A stretch of DNA of 64,000 bases from Candidatus Gastranaerophilales bacterium (GCA_944322855.1 CALUQG010000002.1:124001-188000), one strand, 5' to 3'; shown: positions 7,885-17,589, counted from the first letter of the stretch. A program made the numbers and translations. The notes: generated from the letters alone by a model not told the origin.

Positions 7885-9288
7885 CTATTCGGCAATTTCA
7901 CCGCGCAAATGCCAGGTGCTTGCAGATGTAACTCTGACATTCACAAACTCTCCGACAAGATTTTTGTCCCCTTTAAAATGTATAATCTTGTTGTTTTCTG
8001 CACGTCCTGCAAGAATAATATTATCGTCTTTTTCTTCGTAAGATTCCACTAAAATTTCAAGACTTCTGCCGACAAATTTTTCATTAGATTTTATACATGC
8101 CTGTCTGTTTTTTTCGTTAAGTCTGGCAAGACGCTCAACCTTTGTTTCTTCATCAATAAATTTGTCTGTCCATTTTGCGGCCCTTGTTTTCAGTCTTGGA
8201 GAATAAGCTGCTGTATTTGAATAGTCCAGCTCAAATTCATCAATGGCGCTCAAAGTTTCTTCAAACTGTTCTTCTGTTTCACCAGGAAAACCTGCAATAA
8301 AGTCAGATGTTATAGCAACATTTTTGAAAGCAGTTCTGATTTTTTTCACAATTTGTCCGTATTCTTCTCTTGTATAACGGCGGTTCATTTGTTTTAGAAC
8401 TTCTGTGCTGCCGGACTGCATAGGTATATGGAAAAATTCACAAACCTTGTCACATTCCTGAACTGATTGTATTAAGTCATCAGTGATATCAGTAGGGTAA
8501 GAAGTTACAAATCGTATTCGAAATTTCCCGTCAATTTTGTTCAAATCTCTTAACAGGTTAGCAAGTGTAACATCTCGCCCGTCATAATCTTTTTGAGCAT
8601 CCAGATGTTTACCGTAGCTGTCGACATTTTGTCCGAGAAGTGTAATTTCCTTAAACCCTTCATTTATAGCTTTTTGGGCTTCTTCTATAATCTCAGCCGG
8701 TCTTCTGCTTCTTTCTCTTCCCCTCGTGAAAGGAACTATGCAGTATGTACAAAAATTGTCGCAGCCTTCCATAATCGGAATCCATGCATTCAAACTTTTT
8801 GCACGTTTGATTTCATACTTTGCCTCGATTTCACCTTCCGTAAATTTTTTCGGTGTTTCGTTTGTGGCGCAAACTCTTTCATTGTTATTTATTCTTTTTA
8901 TTAAATCAGGAAGTTCATAGACATTGTTTGTTCCGAATACAAGGTCAAGAAACGGAAATCTTTTAAGAAGTTTTTCTTTATCCTGCTGTGCAACACATCC
9001 GCAAAAAGCAATTTTTATATCTCTAAACGGCTTTCCTTCAAGTTCTTTTTTTCTTTCTTCGTTTTTCCATTTACCCCAGACTCCAACAGCACTGTATGCC
9101 TTGTCAGCAGAAAGCTGGCGGATTGAACATGTGTTAACAATCAGCAAGTCTGCAGACTTTGGGTCTTGTGTCTCTTCATATCCAAAATGAGATAACATTC
9201 CCAGAATTCTTTCTGTGTCAGACTTATTCATCTGGCAGCCCATTGTCTCTACATATACTTTTTTATTAAATTGCTTTGTTTCTTCCAT
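7885..9288 (-). CDS. miaB: tRNA-2-methylthio-N6-dimethylallyladenosine synthase
   Basis: This radical-SAM methylthiotransferase modifies i6A37 of tRNAs. The 467 residues show the N-terminal UPF0004 cysteines (C18, C54, and C98 in CGCVAQ), the radical-SAM CxxxCxxC (C176, C180, C183) in GCDNFCTYCIVPFTRG, and a C-terminal TRAM domain (about 400-465). GAAGG precedes the ATG. Confidence 0.95.
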   Translation of the reverse strand: MEETKQFNKKVYVETMGCQMNKSDTERILGMLSHFGYEETQDPKSADLLIVNTCSIRQLSADKAYSAVGVWGKWKNEERKKELEGKPFRDIKIAFCGCVAQQDKEKLLKRFPFLDLVFGTNNVYELPDLIKRINNNERVCATNETPKKFTEGEIEAKYEIKRAKSLNAWIPIMEGCDNFCTYCIVPFTRGRERSRRPAEIIEEAQKAINEGFKEITLLGQNVDSYGKHLDAQKDYDGRDVTLANLLRDLNKIDGKFRIRFVTSYPTDITDDLIQSVQECDKVCEFFHIPMQSGSTEVLKQMNRRYTREEYGQIVKKIRTAFKNVAITSDFIAGFPGETEEQFEETLSAIDEFELDYSNTAAYSPRLKTRAAKWTDKFIDEETKVERLARLNEKNRQACIKSNEKFVGRSLEILVESYEEKDDNIILAGRAENNKIIHFKGDKNLVGEFVNVRVTSASTWHLRGEIAE

Positions 9289-9360
9289 TTTTTAGCCTTC
9301 AATTTCTAAAAATATTATAAATAAAATACATTTTAGGTTGTGTAACAAAACGTTAATAAT

Positions 9361-9380
9361 TAGTTGTTATAAAGCAACTA
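9361..9380. promoter_or_regulatory. Short inverted repeat upstream of an orphan gene
   Basis: TAGTTG and CAACTA are separated by 8 bases, in the divergent space between miaB and the orphan gene at 9436. It could be a dyad operator; the evidence is weak. Confidence 0.25.
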
Positions 9381-9435
9381 AATTTATTCATAGGAATTAA
9401 ACTAAATAAGCGTACTGACAAAGAAAGGATGTTTT

Positions 9436-9816
9436 ATGTTCAATGTAACAAGACTTGCAATTAATATGACAACTGCAGGACGAAAAGCAGTAAAAAATAT
9501 AGCTAAAGAAAAAATTGACATTGGCGCCGCATCCAATCAGTTTAAAGATTTTTATCAAAAAAACGTACAGGATAAAGAATACAGCAAAAATATTTTTACC
9601 CGTGCAATGAAATGGATTGGTGAATTCTTTAATAACTATAAAAAAATAAATAACAATCTTAATTCTATGCTTGATAAAATGAAAAAAAATCTTGAAGAAA
9701 CATTCACCAAACAGGACAAAAAAAATTCAAAAAAAGTTTTCTTCGAGAACATTAAAGAATCAATAACCTCATTCAAACAAGAAATGCAAGAAATTTTAAA
9801 GAAAAACGTACAATAA
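9436..9816 (+). CDS. Unknown small basic helical protein
   Basis: The 126-residue product is lysine-rich and probably mostly helical; the C-terminal half (about 60-124) looks coiled-coil-like (INNNLNSMLDKMKKNL). AAAGGATG precedes the ATG and a terminator follows, so it is a stand-alone transcription unit. No signal peptide, membrane span or enzyme motif is visible. I do not recognise it. Confidence 0.55.
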   Translation: MFNVTRLAINMTTAGRKAVKNIAKEKIDIGAASNQFKDFYQKNVQDKEYSKNIFTRAMKWIGEFFNNYKKINNNLNSMLDKMKKNLEETFTKQDKKNSKKVFFENIKESITSFKQEMQEILKKNVQ

Positions 9817-9840
9817 TAATTAATAAAAAATATATAAATT

Positions 9841-9876
9841 ACGAAAAAGGCAGAATATTTATTTTCTGCCTTTTCG
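9841..9876. terminator. Bidirectional terminator between the orphan gene and ftsH
   Basis: An 11-base perfect core stem (AAAAGGCAGAA with TTCTGCCTTTT) and flanking A and T runs serve two converging genes. Confidence 0.85.
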
Positions 9877-9905
9877 TTTAATTATTTAAAAACTAAAGAA
9901 ATTAA

Positions 9906-11768
9906 TTACATCTCATGAGTTGTTCTGCTTGCCTCAACTCTTTTCATAATTTCTTCAAACTCTTCTTCATCAAGAGTTTCTCTTTCAAGAAGTTCTTTTG
10001 CAATAACTTCAAGCATATCACGATTACCGAGAAGAAGTTCCTTTGCGAGATTATATCTCTCATCAACTATTTTCTTAACTTCTCTGTCTATGTCCGCAGC
10101 AATTTCTTCGGAATAATCTCTGGTATGCCCAAAGTCTCTGCCCATAAAGACATGTTCTTCACTTTTACCGTATGCCATATTTCCCATTTTAAAAGACATA
10201 CCGTATGTCGTTACCATGTTTCTTGCTGTTGAAGTAACTTTTTCAAGATCGTTTTGAGCACCTGTTGTAATAGAATCAGGGCCGTAAATAATCTCTTCCG
10301 CAACACGTCCGCCAAGAAGCATTGTGATTCTATCCAGAAGCTGGGATTTTTTCAAAGTTAAATGATCTTTTTCAGGCAGCGTCATTGTTACACCCAGTGC
10401 CATACCTCGTGGAATGATAGAAACTTTGTGCAGCGGATCTGTGTTTTTCAAAAGTTTTGCAAGTAAAGCGTGTCCGACTTCATGGTAAGCAGTGTTTTCT
10501 TTTTCTTCATCAGAGATAATTCTGCTTTTCTTTTCAGGGCCTGCGATAACTTTATCAATAGCTTCTTCAAGATCAGGCATATCAATTTTGTCCTGATTTT
10601 TTCTTGCAGCAAGCAGTGCAGCTTCGTTAAGAAGGTTCTGCAAGTCTGCACCGGTAAACCCGGGAGTTCTTTTAGCAAGAACTTTCAAATCTACATCATC
10701 TGCCAGAGGTTTATTTTTTGCATGAACATTCAAAATCTGTTCACGACCGAGGATATCTGGTCTATGAACAACAATTTGTCTGTCAAAACGGCCAGGTCTT
10801 AAAAGAGCATTATCCAAAATATCAGGTCTGTTTGTTGCTGCAATAACTATAATATTTGTATTTTCATCAAACCCGTCCATCTCAACAAGCAGCTGGTTCA
10901 AAGTCTGTTCTCTTTCATCATGTCCGCCGCCCATGCCTGCGCCTCTTTGGCGGCCTACTGCATCGATTTCATCGATGAAAATTATACATGGCTGATGTTT
11001 TTTTGCCTGTTCAAAAAGATCTCTGACACGAGAAGCACCGACACCGACAAACATTTCAACAAAGTCAGAACCGCTTATAGAAAAGAACGGTACACCGGCT
11101 TCACCGGCAACTGCTTTTGCCATTAATGTTTTACCTGTACCGGGAACACCGACAAGCAATACACCTTTCGGAATTTTTGCTCCGAGTTTTATATATTTTT
11201 CGCCATTTTTCAAGAAATCAACAATCTCTTCAAGTTCCTGTTTTTCTTCGTCAATACCTGCAACATCCTTGAATGTAACTTTCACTTTACTGTCAAGCAT
11301 AAGCTTGGCTTTGCTTTTTCCGAACGACATTGCCTGAGAACCGCCGGATTGAAGAGTTTTAGCCATAAGAACAACAAAACCTATCAATAACAAAATCGGC
11401 AGTATTGCTGACAGTATTGTGATAGTTTGAGATGAATCACTCGGTTTTTTAACATTTATATCAACTTTACTGTCTTCAAGCTTTTTGTATATTGTCAAAT
11501 CATTCATAGGAAGCATAACTTTGTATTGTATTTCAGGCTGCTTCTTTTTGTTAGCTGTGTTAACTGTAACAGCTGTTTTTGGCTTTGCAACCAGAGTATC
11601 TCTGTCAATAAGCACCGATGCTATTTCACCATTTTTGACCTTGCTCAAAAACTGTGAATATGACAAATCCTGAGTGCTTGTTGTTTGGTTAGGGAACAAC
11701 ATTGACCCGAGACACAGTATTAACAAAATTACAACTATCCAAATTCCCGTTGATTGGCTTTTATTCAT
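9906..11768 (-). CDS. ftsH: ATP-dependent zinc metalloprotease FtsH
   Basis: This is the membrane AAA+ protease that removes misfolded or regulatory proteins. The 620 residues have two membrane spans (about 8-26 and 115-136) around a short periplasmic domain, Walker A GVPGTGKT (207-214), the pore loop FVGVGASR, Walker B IIFIDEID (262-269) and the zinc site HEVGH (429-433). AGAGGA precedes the ATG. A clear promoter overlaps a perfect palindrome upstream. Confidence 0.97.
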   Translation of the reverse strand: MNKSQSTGIWIVVILLILCLGSMLFPNQTTSTQDLSYSQFLSKVKNGEIASVLIDRDTLVAKPKTAVTVNTANKKKQPEIQYKVMLPMNDLTIYKKLEDSKVDINVKKPSDSSQTITILSAILPILLLIGFVVLMAKTLQSGGSQAMSFGKSKAKLMLDSKVKVTFKDVAGIDEEKQELEEIVDFLKNGEKYIKLGAKIPKGVLLVGVPGTGKTLMAKAVAGEAGVPFFSISGSDFVEMFVGVGASRVRDLFEQAKKHQPCIIFIDEIDAVGRQRGAGMGGGHDEREQTLNQLLVEMDGFDENTNIIVIAATNRPDILDNALLRPGRFDRQIVVHRPDILGREQILNVHAKNKPLADDVDLKVLAKRTPGFTGADLQNLLNEAALLAARKNQDKIDMPDLEEAIDKVIAGPEKKSRIISDEEKENTAYHEVGHALLAKLLKNTDPLHKVSIIPRGMALGVTMTLPEKDHLTLKKSQLLDRITMLLGGRVAEEIIYGPDSITTGAQNDLEKVTSTARNMVTTYGMSFKMGNMAYGKSEEHVFMGRDFGHTRDYSEEIAADIDREVKKIVDERYNLAKELLLGNRDMLEVIAKELLERETLDEEEFEEIMKRVEASRTTHEM

Positions 11769-11796
11769 CTTTTTTCCTCTATTTACTTTTTACAAG

Positions 11797-11826
11797 ATTA
11801 TATCACCATTTTGAATTAATTCAAAA
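11797..11826 (-). promoter_or_regulatory. ftsH promoter overlapped by an 18-bp perfect palindrome
   Basis: The minus strand has TTGAAT (11824-11819), a 16-base spacer and TATAAT (11802-11797). The perfect palindrome TTTTGAATTAATTCAAAA (11809-11826) covers the -35 and part of the spacer, as a repressor operator would. Confidence 0.6.
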
Positions 11827-11948
11827 TCCGCTTAATTAATGATTTTAAACAAATTGTAAACTTATGTAAATTATAAACTAAAAAAACTAAAGAAGCTCAC
11901 TCATTTTGTCGATACAAATAGTACAAGCAATAAGGGGTATGGCACAAA

Positions 11949-12464
11949 ATGAGTCTTGGCGTAACATTAAATACAAATAGAAATTATATCGATGTTTCAT
12001 CTGTTAACGAAGTTGCAAAACAAATTTTCTCTAAAGCAGAAGCAAAAACTTTTGACATCAATACAGTTGATCTCTCAAAATTCAGAAGACCTGAAGTAGG
12101 CATCGATCTTTACAGCCAGAGAACAAACCTCGATACAGCAAAACAGGTTGCTGTAAGAAATGCAGGTCTTGATATAAATTTGAATGAAAATTTTATTGCT
12201 AACGTTCAATATTTAAACACAATGGCAGCAATGCAAACTACAAAAGTTCAAAAAAATGTTGAAGGTAAATTAATTGCACCGGTTGCAGAAGGTGAAAAAT
12301 CTGAAATCAGAAATATCTTTAACCTCCCCGGTACAATTGAATTAACAAACTCAAAAAATCTTGACAAAGACAAAAGAGGTTCTAATCCTTTTTCATTCTT
12401 TGCAATGAACACAAATAAAGGCAAAGAAAAACAGGAAGAAAAAGTTATCAACATTTTTGCATAA
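11949..12464 (+). CDS. Unknown protein upstream of the flagellar operon
   Basis: The 171-residue product begins at an ATG with AAGGGG 11 bases upstream. It is polar, with no signal peptide or span. Its N-terminal half contains repeated short helices (VNEVAKQIFSKAEAK, LDTAKQVAVRNAG) and the end is basic and glutamate-rich. A terminator separates it from the flagellar operon, so it is a single unit. The first lines loosely recall flagellar or secreted structural proteins, but I cannot assign it. Confidence 0.55.
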   Translation: MSLGVTLNTNRNYIDVSSVNEVAKQIFSKAEAKTFDINTVDLSKFRRPEVGIDLYSQRTNLDTAKQVAVRNAGLDINLNENFIANVQYLNTMAAMQTTKVQKNVEGKLIAPVAEGEKSEIRNIFNLPGTIELTNSKNLDKDKRGSNPFSFFAMNTNKGKEKQEEKVINIFA

Positions 12465-12500
12465 TACAAGATTCCTCCCCAAATAAATATTATTGCTTTA

Positions 12501-12527
12501 GATGAGTTTTTAACTCATCTTTTTTTT
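12501..12527 (+). terminator. Terminator
   Basis: The stem GATGAG/CTCATC, a 7-base loop and eight T residues end the preceding orphan gene. Confidence 0.8.
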
Positions 12528-12550
12528 GAAAAAAATAAGATTACAAAGCA

Positions 12551-12623
12551 TTGACCACCTGGTCTATTTACCATAAAAAAAATTCAACCATCGGGTTGAT
12601 GAGAAAATACTCTAGATAGAGTA
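12551..12623 (+). promoter_or_regulatory. Flagellar operon promoter with three tandem short inverted repeats
   Basis: TTGACC (12551-12556), 17 bases, and TAAAAA (12574-12579) form a possible promoter. Three dyads follow each other: GACCA-cc-TGGTC (12553-12564) over the -35, TCAACC-atcg-GGTTGA (12584-12599) at the expected start of transcription, and TACTCT-agat-AGAGTA (12608-12623) in the leader. No known riboswitch is recognised in the 100-base leader before the first gene. Confidence 0.45.
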
Positions 12624-12702
12624 ATTTATTTATGAGGAATAATAAATCAGGGATGATTTTAATTCCAAAATGGTAAGAAAACTTGGGTAGGAAAAAAGAA
12701 TA

Positions 12703-13320
12703 GTGGAGCTCAGTGGATTAGATATTACTCTAAGACGTATACAGGCTATAGAAAGCACATTCAATAGTCTGTCATCCTTTGGCACGGATATTGCTGAAAG
12801 ACCAAATCAGGATTTTCAAAAAATTCTTGATGCAAATATGTCTGCAAAATCAGAAGCCGCAAATTCTTCGCCCTTCGCAAACAAAATATTTTCAAGTGGA
12901 CTAAACCCCTCAAAAGATTGCAGCCCAGATATAGATAATCTTATTGATGAATACAGTTCAAAAAACGGTCTTGACAGTGCGTTTGTGAAAGCTGTAATCA
13001 AGCAGGAATCAGGTTTTCAACCCAAAGTCACCTCTCATTGCGGTGCAATGGGATTGATGCAGTTAATGCCGGCGACAGCCAGTTCATTGGGGGTAAAAGA
13101 CGCATATGACCCCGAACAGAATATTGCAGGAGGAACAAAATATTTGAAAGGTCTTTTAGACCGTTTCGGCGGAGATAAATCACTGGCACTTGCAGCATAC
13201 AATGCCGGTCCGAATGCGGTTTTAAAGTACAACGGAATTCCTCCTTACAAAGAGACCCAAAACTATGTGAAAAATATTATGAGTATGTATCAAAAATACA
13301 CTAACGGAGGTCAGCAATGA
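12703..13320 (+). CDS. Lytic transglycosylase (SLT) at the head of the flagellar operon
   Basis: The 205-residue product starts at GTG, with AGGAAAA upstream. Residues about 78-200 are a Slt-type domain: catalytic E102 in KQESGF, the GLMQLMP block (117-123) and AYNAGP (~165-170). It cleaves peptidoglycan glycan strands with anhydro-sugar formation. No signal peptide is visible, so export through the flagellar apparatus is possible. Placement before rod genes, and the lack of a hydrolase domain in flgJ, suggest that it opens the wall for the rod. Its stop overlaps the next start (ATGA). Confidence 0.85.
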   Translation: MELSGLDITLRRIQAIESTFNSLSSFGTDIAERPNQDFQKILDANMSAKSEAANSSPFANKIFSSGLNPSKDCSPDIDNLIDEYSSKNGLDSAFVKAVIKQESGFQPKVTSHCGAMGLMQLMPATASSLGVKDAYDPEQNIAGGTKYLKGLLDRFGGDKSLALAAYNAGPNAVLKYNGIPPYKETQNYVKNIMSMYQKYTNGGQQ

Positions 13321-14132
13321 TTTCAAGAGGCATCGATATAGCGGCAAAAGGTATGATGAGTCTGATTGATTTGCAAGACTCAACCGCAAACAATATAGCA
13401 AACGTTAATACAGCAGGCTACAAAAAAGAAGGTCTTTCTTTCAGAAATGTATATAATGCCCTTATTGAAGAACCTGTTGAAAGAAACAACCCGAAAAATC
13501 ATGACGGGAGACTCGTCGGAGAAATAAGCATGGGGTCAGTTACGCACAGACTCGTTCATCAATTTTCACAGGGCACACTTTCACGTACGGAAAATCCTCT
13601 TGATTTAGGTATTGAAGGTGACGGTTTCTTCAAATTAAGAGCACCGGACGGAACAATTACTTATACAAGAAACGGCTCATTCTGCATTAATTCACAGAAC
13701 CTGCTTACTGACATGCAGGGTAATCTGGTTCTTGATTATGAAAACAATCCGATACGTCTTAATCTTGTGGAATTGGATGTTAAATCAGAAAAAGACCTGA
13801 CTGTAAACGAAGACGGAACAATAGTTGCAGTTCGTGATGAAACAGCACAGGCTCTGCAGCGCATCGGAATTTATGATTTTGCAAACAAAGATGACATGAT
13901 GGCAGTCGGAACATCTATGTATGTGCCTAAAAATATTCAAACAAACCCTGAACTGAGAGCACAGAAATATTCAGTTCAGCAGGGTGCCATAGAATTGTCA
14001 AACGCAAATATTATCAATGAAATGATAAATTCAATTAAAGTTTCAAGAAACTATGAAACACTTAGTAACTTTATGAGAGAAAAATCGAATCAGCTTTCAC
14101 AGGCAATTAATCTTGGAAGGCTTAATTCGTAG
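13317..14132 (+). CDS. flgF: Flagellar basal-body rod protein, FlgF-like
   Basis: The 271-residue product has the rod/hook N-terminal signature (LQDSTANNIANVNTAGYKKE) and the C-terminal helix that packs in the rod core (SNANIINEMINSIKVSRNYE). Being a FlgG-type protein directly before flgG, it is most likely the proximal rod protein FlgF, although FlgF and FlgG paralogues are hard to tell apart by eye. It is made in the cytoplasm and exported by the flagellar type III system. It overlaps the transglycosylase gene by 4 bases. Confidence 0.82.
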   Translation: MISRGIDIAAKGMMSLIDLQDSTANNIANVNTAGYKKEGLSFRNVYNALIEEPVERNNPKNHDGRLVGEISMGSVTHRLVHQFSQGTLSRTENPLDLGIEGDGFFKLRAPDGTITYTRNGSFCINSQNLLTDMQGNLVLDYENNPIRLNLVELDVKSEKDLTVNEDGTIVAVRDETAQALQRIGIYDFANKDDMMAVGTSMYVPKNIQTNPELRAQKYSVQQGAIELSNANIINEMINSIKVSRNYETLSNFMREKSNQLSQAINLGRLNS

Positions 14133-14191
14133 CAGCTAGAAAAAGGGGAAACGGGAAAGACTATTAACTAAAGACCCGCAGGAGAGAAAAA

Positions 14192-14980
14192 ATGTTAAGA
14201 TCACTAACAACAGCAGCAACAGGAATGATAGCACAACAGAACAATTTGGATGTTGTCGCAAACAATGTTGCAAACGTAAATACTACAGGTTTTAAAAAAT
14301 CAAGAGCAGAGTTTCAGGATTTGCTTTCAACAGCAATAAGAACACCGGGTGCAATGATTACACAGGGAACATATCAGCCGGTTGGTGTTGAAATCGGACT
14401 CGGTGTAAAAACTTCTGCAACGAGAAAGATTATGACAGGCGGTGTAATGCAAAGCACCGGAAACAAATATGATATGGCAATCGAAGGCGAAGGCTTTTTC
14501 CAGATAGTCAGACCGGATGGTACACTTGCTTACACAAGAGACGGATCATTTGCACCGGATGCAGTTGGTCAGCTTTGTACATCTGACGGTTATTTGCTTC
14601 AGCCGCAGATTACCATTCCTCAAAACACAACAGAGGTAAACATTACTCCTGACGGAAATATTTCGGTAAAAGTTGGTAACGACAACACACAAACAATTGT
14701 CGGTCAGGTTCAGCTTGTAAGATTTCAAAACCCTGCAGGTCTGCTTTCAATAGGTCACAACCTTTATGTTGAGACTCCAGCTTCCGGTACTCCAATTCCT
14801 GGAACACCGGACCAAGACGGTGTTGGTTCAATTCAGCAGGCATTTCTTGAAGGTTCAAACGTTCAAATCGTAGACGAAATGATTAATTTGATTAAAGCCG
14901 AAAGAGCATTTGAAACCAACTCAAAAATTATCACAGCAGCCTCTGACATACTCAGAACAACAAATCAGATAGTGACATAG
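14192..14980 (+). CDS. flgG: Flagellar distal rod protein FlgG
   Basis: The 262-residue length is typical of FlgG. It begins MLRSLTTAATGMIAQQNNLD, then VVANNVANVNTTGFKKSRAEFQDL, which is diagnostic of FlgG, and ends with IVDEMINLIKAERAFETNSK. It forms the distal rod that passes through the P and L rings encoded downstream (flgI, flgH). AGGAGAG precedes the ATG. Confidence 0.95.
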   Translation: MLRSLTTAATGMIAQQNNLDVVANNVANVNTTGFKKSRAEFQDLLSTAIRTPGAMITQGTYQPVGVEIGLGVKTSATRKIMTGGVMQSTGNKYDMAIEGEGFFQIVRPDGTLAYTRDGSFAPDAVGQLCTSDGYLLQPQITIPQNTTEVNITPDGNISVKVGNDNTQTIVGQVQLVRFQNPAGLLSIGHNLYVETPASGTPIPGTPDQDGVGSIQQAFLEGSNVQIVDEMINLIKAERAFETNSKIITAASDILRTTNQIVT

Positions 14981-15041
14981 TGACCTAATGACAGTTAAAA
15001 AATAAATTCTTAAACATTTTTCAACAGGGACAAAAATATAA

Positions 15042-15755
15042 ATGAAAAACTTAATCAAAACATTGTTAATAGCATCAATATTGATAAGCACAATGCCTGC
15101 AGGATTTTCGCAGGAGCTTTCTATTGAAAAATTCAAGTCTCTTGTAAAAGAACAGGCTCAAAAAGATTTGCTCAAATACAATGTTGATGAATCAGAAGTC
15201 GTCGTAGGCCACCTGCCTGTTGAAACGTTGTCTTTGCCTGACGGAAAAGTCTCTGTAGAAATAGTTTCAGGTTCAACAGGACTCAGCGCAAGAGAATATA
15301 AAAAAATAAATATTAAAGTAAACGGCAGATATGTAAGAAGCTATTATGCACCGATTGAAACAAAAGCATACAAATACGCTGCCGTTGCTAAACAGGTTAT
15401 ACAAAGAGATAAAGTTATTCCTCTTCAAGCAGTGGAATTTAAAAAGGTAAACATTGTCGGAAATTTAGGCAACACCCTTGATCAAAACGACATTGCAAGA
15501 GAAATCGTTGCAACAAAAATGTTTTATCCGGGAGATTTGATTACAAAAAGATATACAATCTCAAAACCTGACATCGTAAAAAATGCGATGGTGACAGTAA
15601 ATTTTACAACAGGTTCAACGCTGAATGTTTCGGTAGAAGGAATAGCTCTTATGCAGGGGAATATCGGCGACACCATTCAGGTTAAAAATAAAAGATTTAA
15701 CAAAATTTATACAGGCGAAGTTGTAGGTGTAAACCAGGTGCTTGTACAAATATAA
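15042..15755 (+). CDS. flgA: P-ring assembly chaperone FlgA
   Basis: The 237-residue product has a signal peptide (1-23, cut after FS or AGFS), then the SAF-type C-terminal half seen in FlgA (QVIQRDKVIPLQAVEFK, ending YTGEVVGVNQVLVQI). It helps FlgI subunits form the P ring in the periplasm. It lies between flgG and flgH, as in many operons. Confidence 0.88.
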   Translation: MKNLIKTLLIASILISTMPAGFSQELSIEKFKSLVKEQAQKDLLKYNVDESEVVVGHLPVETLSLPDGKVSVEIVSGSTGLSAREYKKINIKVNGRYVRSYYAPIETKAYKYAAVAKQVIQRDKVIPLQAVEFKKVNIVGNLGNTLDQNDIAREIVATKMFYPGDLITKRYTISKPDIVKNAMVTVNFTTGSTLNVSVEGIALMQGNIGDTIQVKNKRFNKIYTGEVVGVNQVLVQI

Positions 15756-15781
15756 AATTCTTTGAGGAGAAACAAAAATAA

Positions 15782-16444
15782 ATGGGGAAGATTAAAACAA
15801 AAAATTTAATAAAAAGAACAATCGCACTGACTGCATTACTTATGCTTATGGCAAATGCTGTTCAATGTCCTGATATGAGCGTCAGAGCAGAGTCATTATA
15901 TGCTTTGAATTTGACTCAATCATATTACACTGAACCAAAATCTCTTTTCAGCGGTGTAAGAGCACGTTCTGTCGGAGACCTTGTAACAATTGTTCTTTCA
16001 GAAACAATTACATTTAACGATTCATTGAACTATTCATCAGATCGTTCAGCAAACACAGTTGATAATTTTACGAATTTTATAAACAAAATTTTGCCTGGCA
16101 CTCCGTTAAATAACCAGTTTAACAACTTTGGCGGTTCAAACACGGTAGAATCAACAACAAGCAACCAGCGTCAATTAGGCATCAACGACTATGTAACAGT
16201 ACAGGTTGTTCAGCTTTTGCCTAACGGAAATCTTATGGTACAGGGCAAAAAGACTCTTGTAAACGGGAATGAAAGAGTCGATTTCCTTGTGAGCGGTGTT
16301 GTTGACCCAAGATTTATCGACCAGAACGGTCAGGTATATTCAAGAAATGTAGCAAACTTCCAGTTCGCACTGGCAGGAAAAGGCACAGTTTCAAGAGCAG
16401 GAAACGAAGGTATCATAAACAGAGCTGTAAAATACCTGTTCTAA
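15782..16444 (+). CDS. flgH: Flagellar L-ring protein FlgH
   Basis: The 220-residue product shows the family core SLFSGVRARSVGDLVTIVLSE and TVQVVQLLPNGNLMVQGKKTLVNGN. It forms the outer-membrane ring around the rod. Unlike typical FlgH it has no proper lipobox: the only early cysteine (C28) is in AVQC, with Gln at -1. A plain signal peptide cut after VRA is more likely. GAGGAGA precedes the ATG. Confidence 0.92.
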   Translation: MGKIKTKNLIKRTIALTALLMLMANAVQCPDMSVRAESLYALNLTQSYYTEPKSLFSGVRARSVGDLVTIVLSETITFNDSLNYSSDRSANTVDNFTNFINKILPGTPLNNQFNNFGGSNTVESTTSNQRQLGINDYVTVQVVQLLPNGNLMVQGKKTLVNGNERVDFLVSGVVDPRFIDQNGQVYSRNVANFQFALAGKGTVSRAGNEGIINRAVKYLF

Positions 16445-16485
16445 TAATTAGCGCAAAAAACGCAAGCATTATGAAGGAAAATATA

Positions 16486-17589
16486 ATGAATAAAATTTTC
16501 AAAATAGTAACAATAACAATGATGTTGACAGCAATGATAAGCTCTGATGCTATGGCAACAATGGTAAGAATAAAAGATATAGCCCATGTCCGCGGTGTCA
16601 GAAACAATCAACTCGTAGGCTACGGTGTTGTTGTAGGACTTCCCGGAACAGGTGACAACTCACGTTCAACACAAATTACAAACCAGATGTTATTACAAAA
16701 TCTCGGTACAGTAATTGAACAGTCAAACTACATCCAGAAAGGTTCTTCAGCTGCAGTACTCGTAACTGCCACAGTTCCGCCTTTTGCAAAAAACGGAGAC
16801 CAGATTGATCTTACTGTTTCAACTATGGCTGACGCAAAGAGTCTTGAAGGCGGTGTACTCGTTCAGACACAGCTTAGAGCACCAAACGGTGAAATTGTTG
16901 CAATCGGTCAGGGGCCTGTATCAGTAGGCGGTGTTTCCAAAGATGCAAACGGCTCCAGCACAAGAACAGCCGTAACAACAACAGGAAGAATCCCCGGAGG
17001 CGGTATAGTTGAAAGAGATATAAATACTGTTATTGGTGATGAAAATTCACTTACCTTATTGCTGGATAAGTCAGACTATACAATGGCAACCAGAGTTGCA
17101 AATGCTATTTGCAAAAACGTTACTTCTGCAAAAGCTATGGACGGTTCAAGTATTAAAGTTTCAATTCCGGCAAAATTCAATGATAACAGGATTGCGTTTC
17201 TTTCAATCCTTGAAAACATGATGGTAGACGCAACAAGAGACAAAGCAAGAGTAGTAGTAAACGAAAGAACGGGAACTGTTGTAATCGGAAGTGAAGTAAA
17301 ACTACTCCCTGCAGCGGTAGCACACGGAAATATTACGGTAACAGTCCAGACAACAAATCAGGTATCTCAGCCTGAACCTTTTGCAGGCGGCACAACTACA
17401 GCATTTGCTAACAGTTCAGTATCTGTTAATAAAGGCGGAGGAAGTCTGGTTACTATCCCGGCAAACAGCACTCTTAACGACCTTGTCAGAGCATTGAATG
17501 CTATCGGAGTAGCACCGATTGATCTTATATCAATTATGCAGGCACTTCGCGAGGCAGGAAGTTTACAGGCGGAAATTCAGGTAATCTAA
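16486..17589 (+). CDS. flgI: Flagellar P-ring protein FlgI
   Basis: The ATG at 16486 is chosen because AAGGA is about 9 bases upstream; an earlier in-frame ATG overlaps that site. The product has a signal peptide of ~24 residues ending AMA, then the FlgI start VRIKDIAHVRGVRNNQLVGYG and GLPGTGDN, and the end LVRALNAIGVAPIDLISIMQ. It forms the ring in the peptidoglycan layer. Confidence 0.95.
   Translation: MNKIFKIVTITMMLTAMISSDAMATMVRIKDIAHVRGVRNNQLVGYGVVVGLPGTGDNSRSTQITNQMLLQNLGTVIEQSNYIQKGSSAAVLVTATVPPFAKNGDQIDLTVSTMADAKSLEGGVLVQTQLRAPNGEIVAIGQGPVSVGGVSKDANGSSTRTAVTTTGRIPGGGIVERDINTVIGDENSLTLLLDKSDYTMATRVANAICKNVTSAKAMDGSSIKVSIPAKFNDNRIAFLSILENMMVDATRDKARVVVNERTGTVVIGSEVKLLPAAVAHGNITVTVQTTNQVSQPEPFAGGTTTAFANSSVSVNKGGGSLVTIPANSTLNDLVRALNAIGVAPIDLISIMQALREAGSLQAEIQVI

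Noticed and set aside
9436-9816. Antitoxin or phage-like assignment for the small helical protein
   Set aside because: No partner toxin or other phage gene is nearby; lysine-rich helices alone do not justify a call.
12540-12700. c-di-GMP riboswitch in the flagellar leader
   Set aside because: The conserved GEMM core (GCAAACC, GCAAAGCC-like blocks) is not present; the hairpins are too short and are better explained as dyads.
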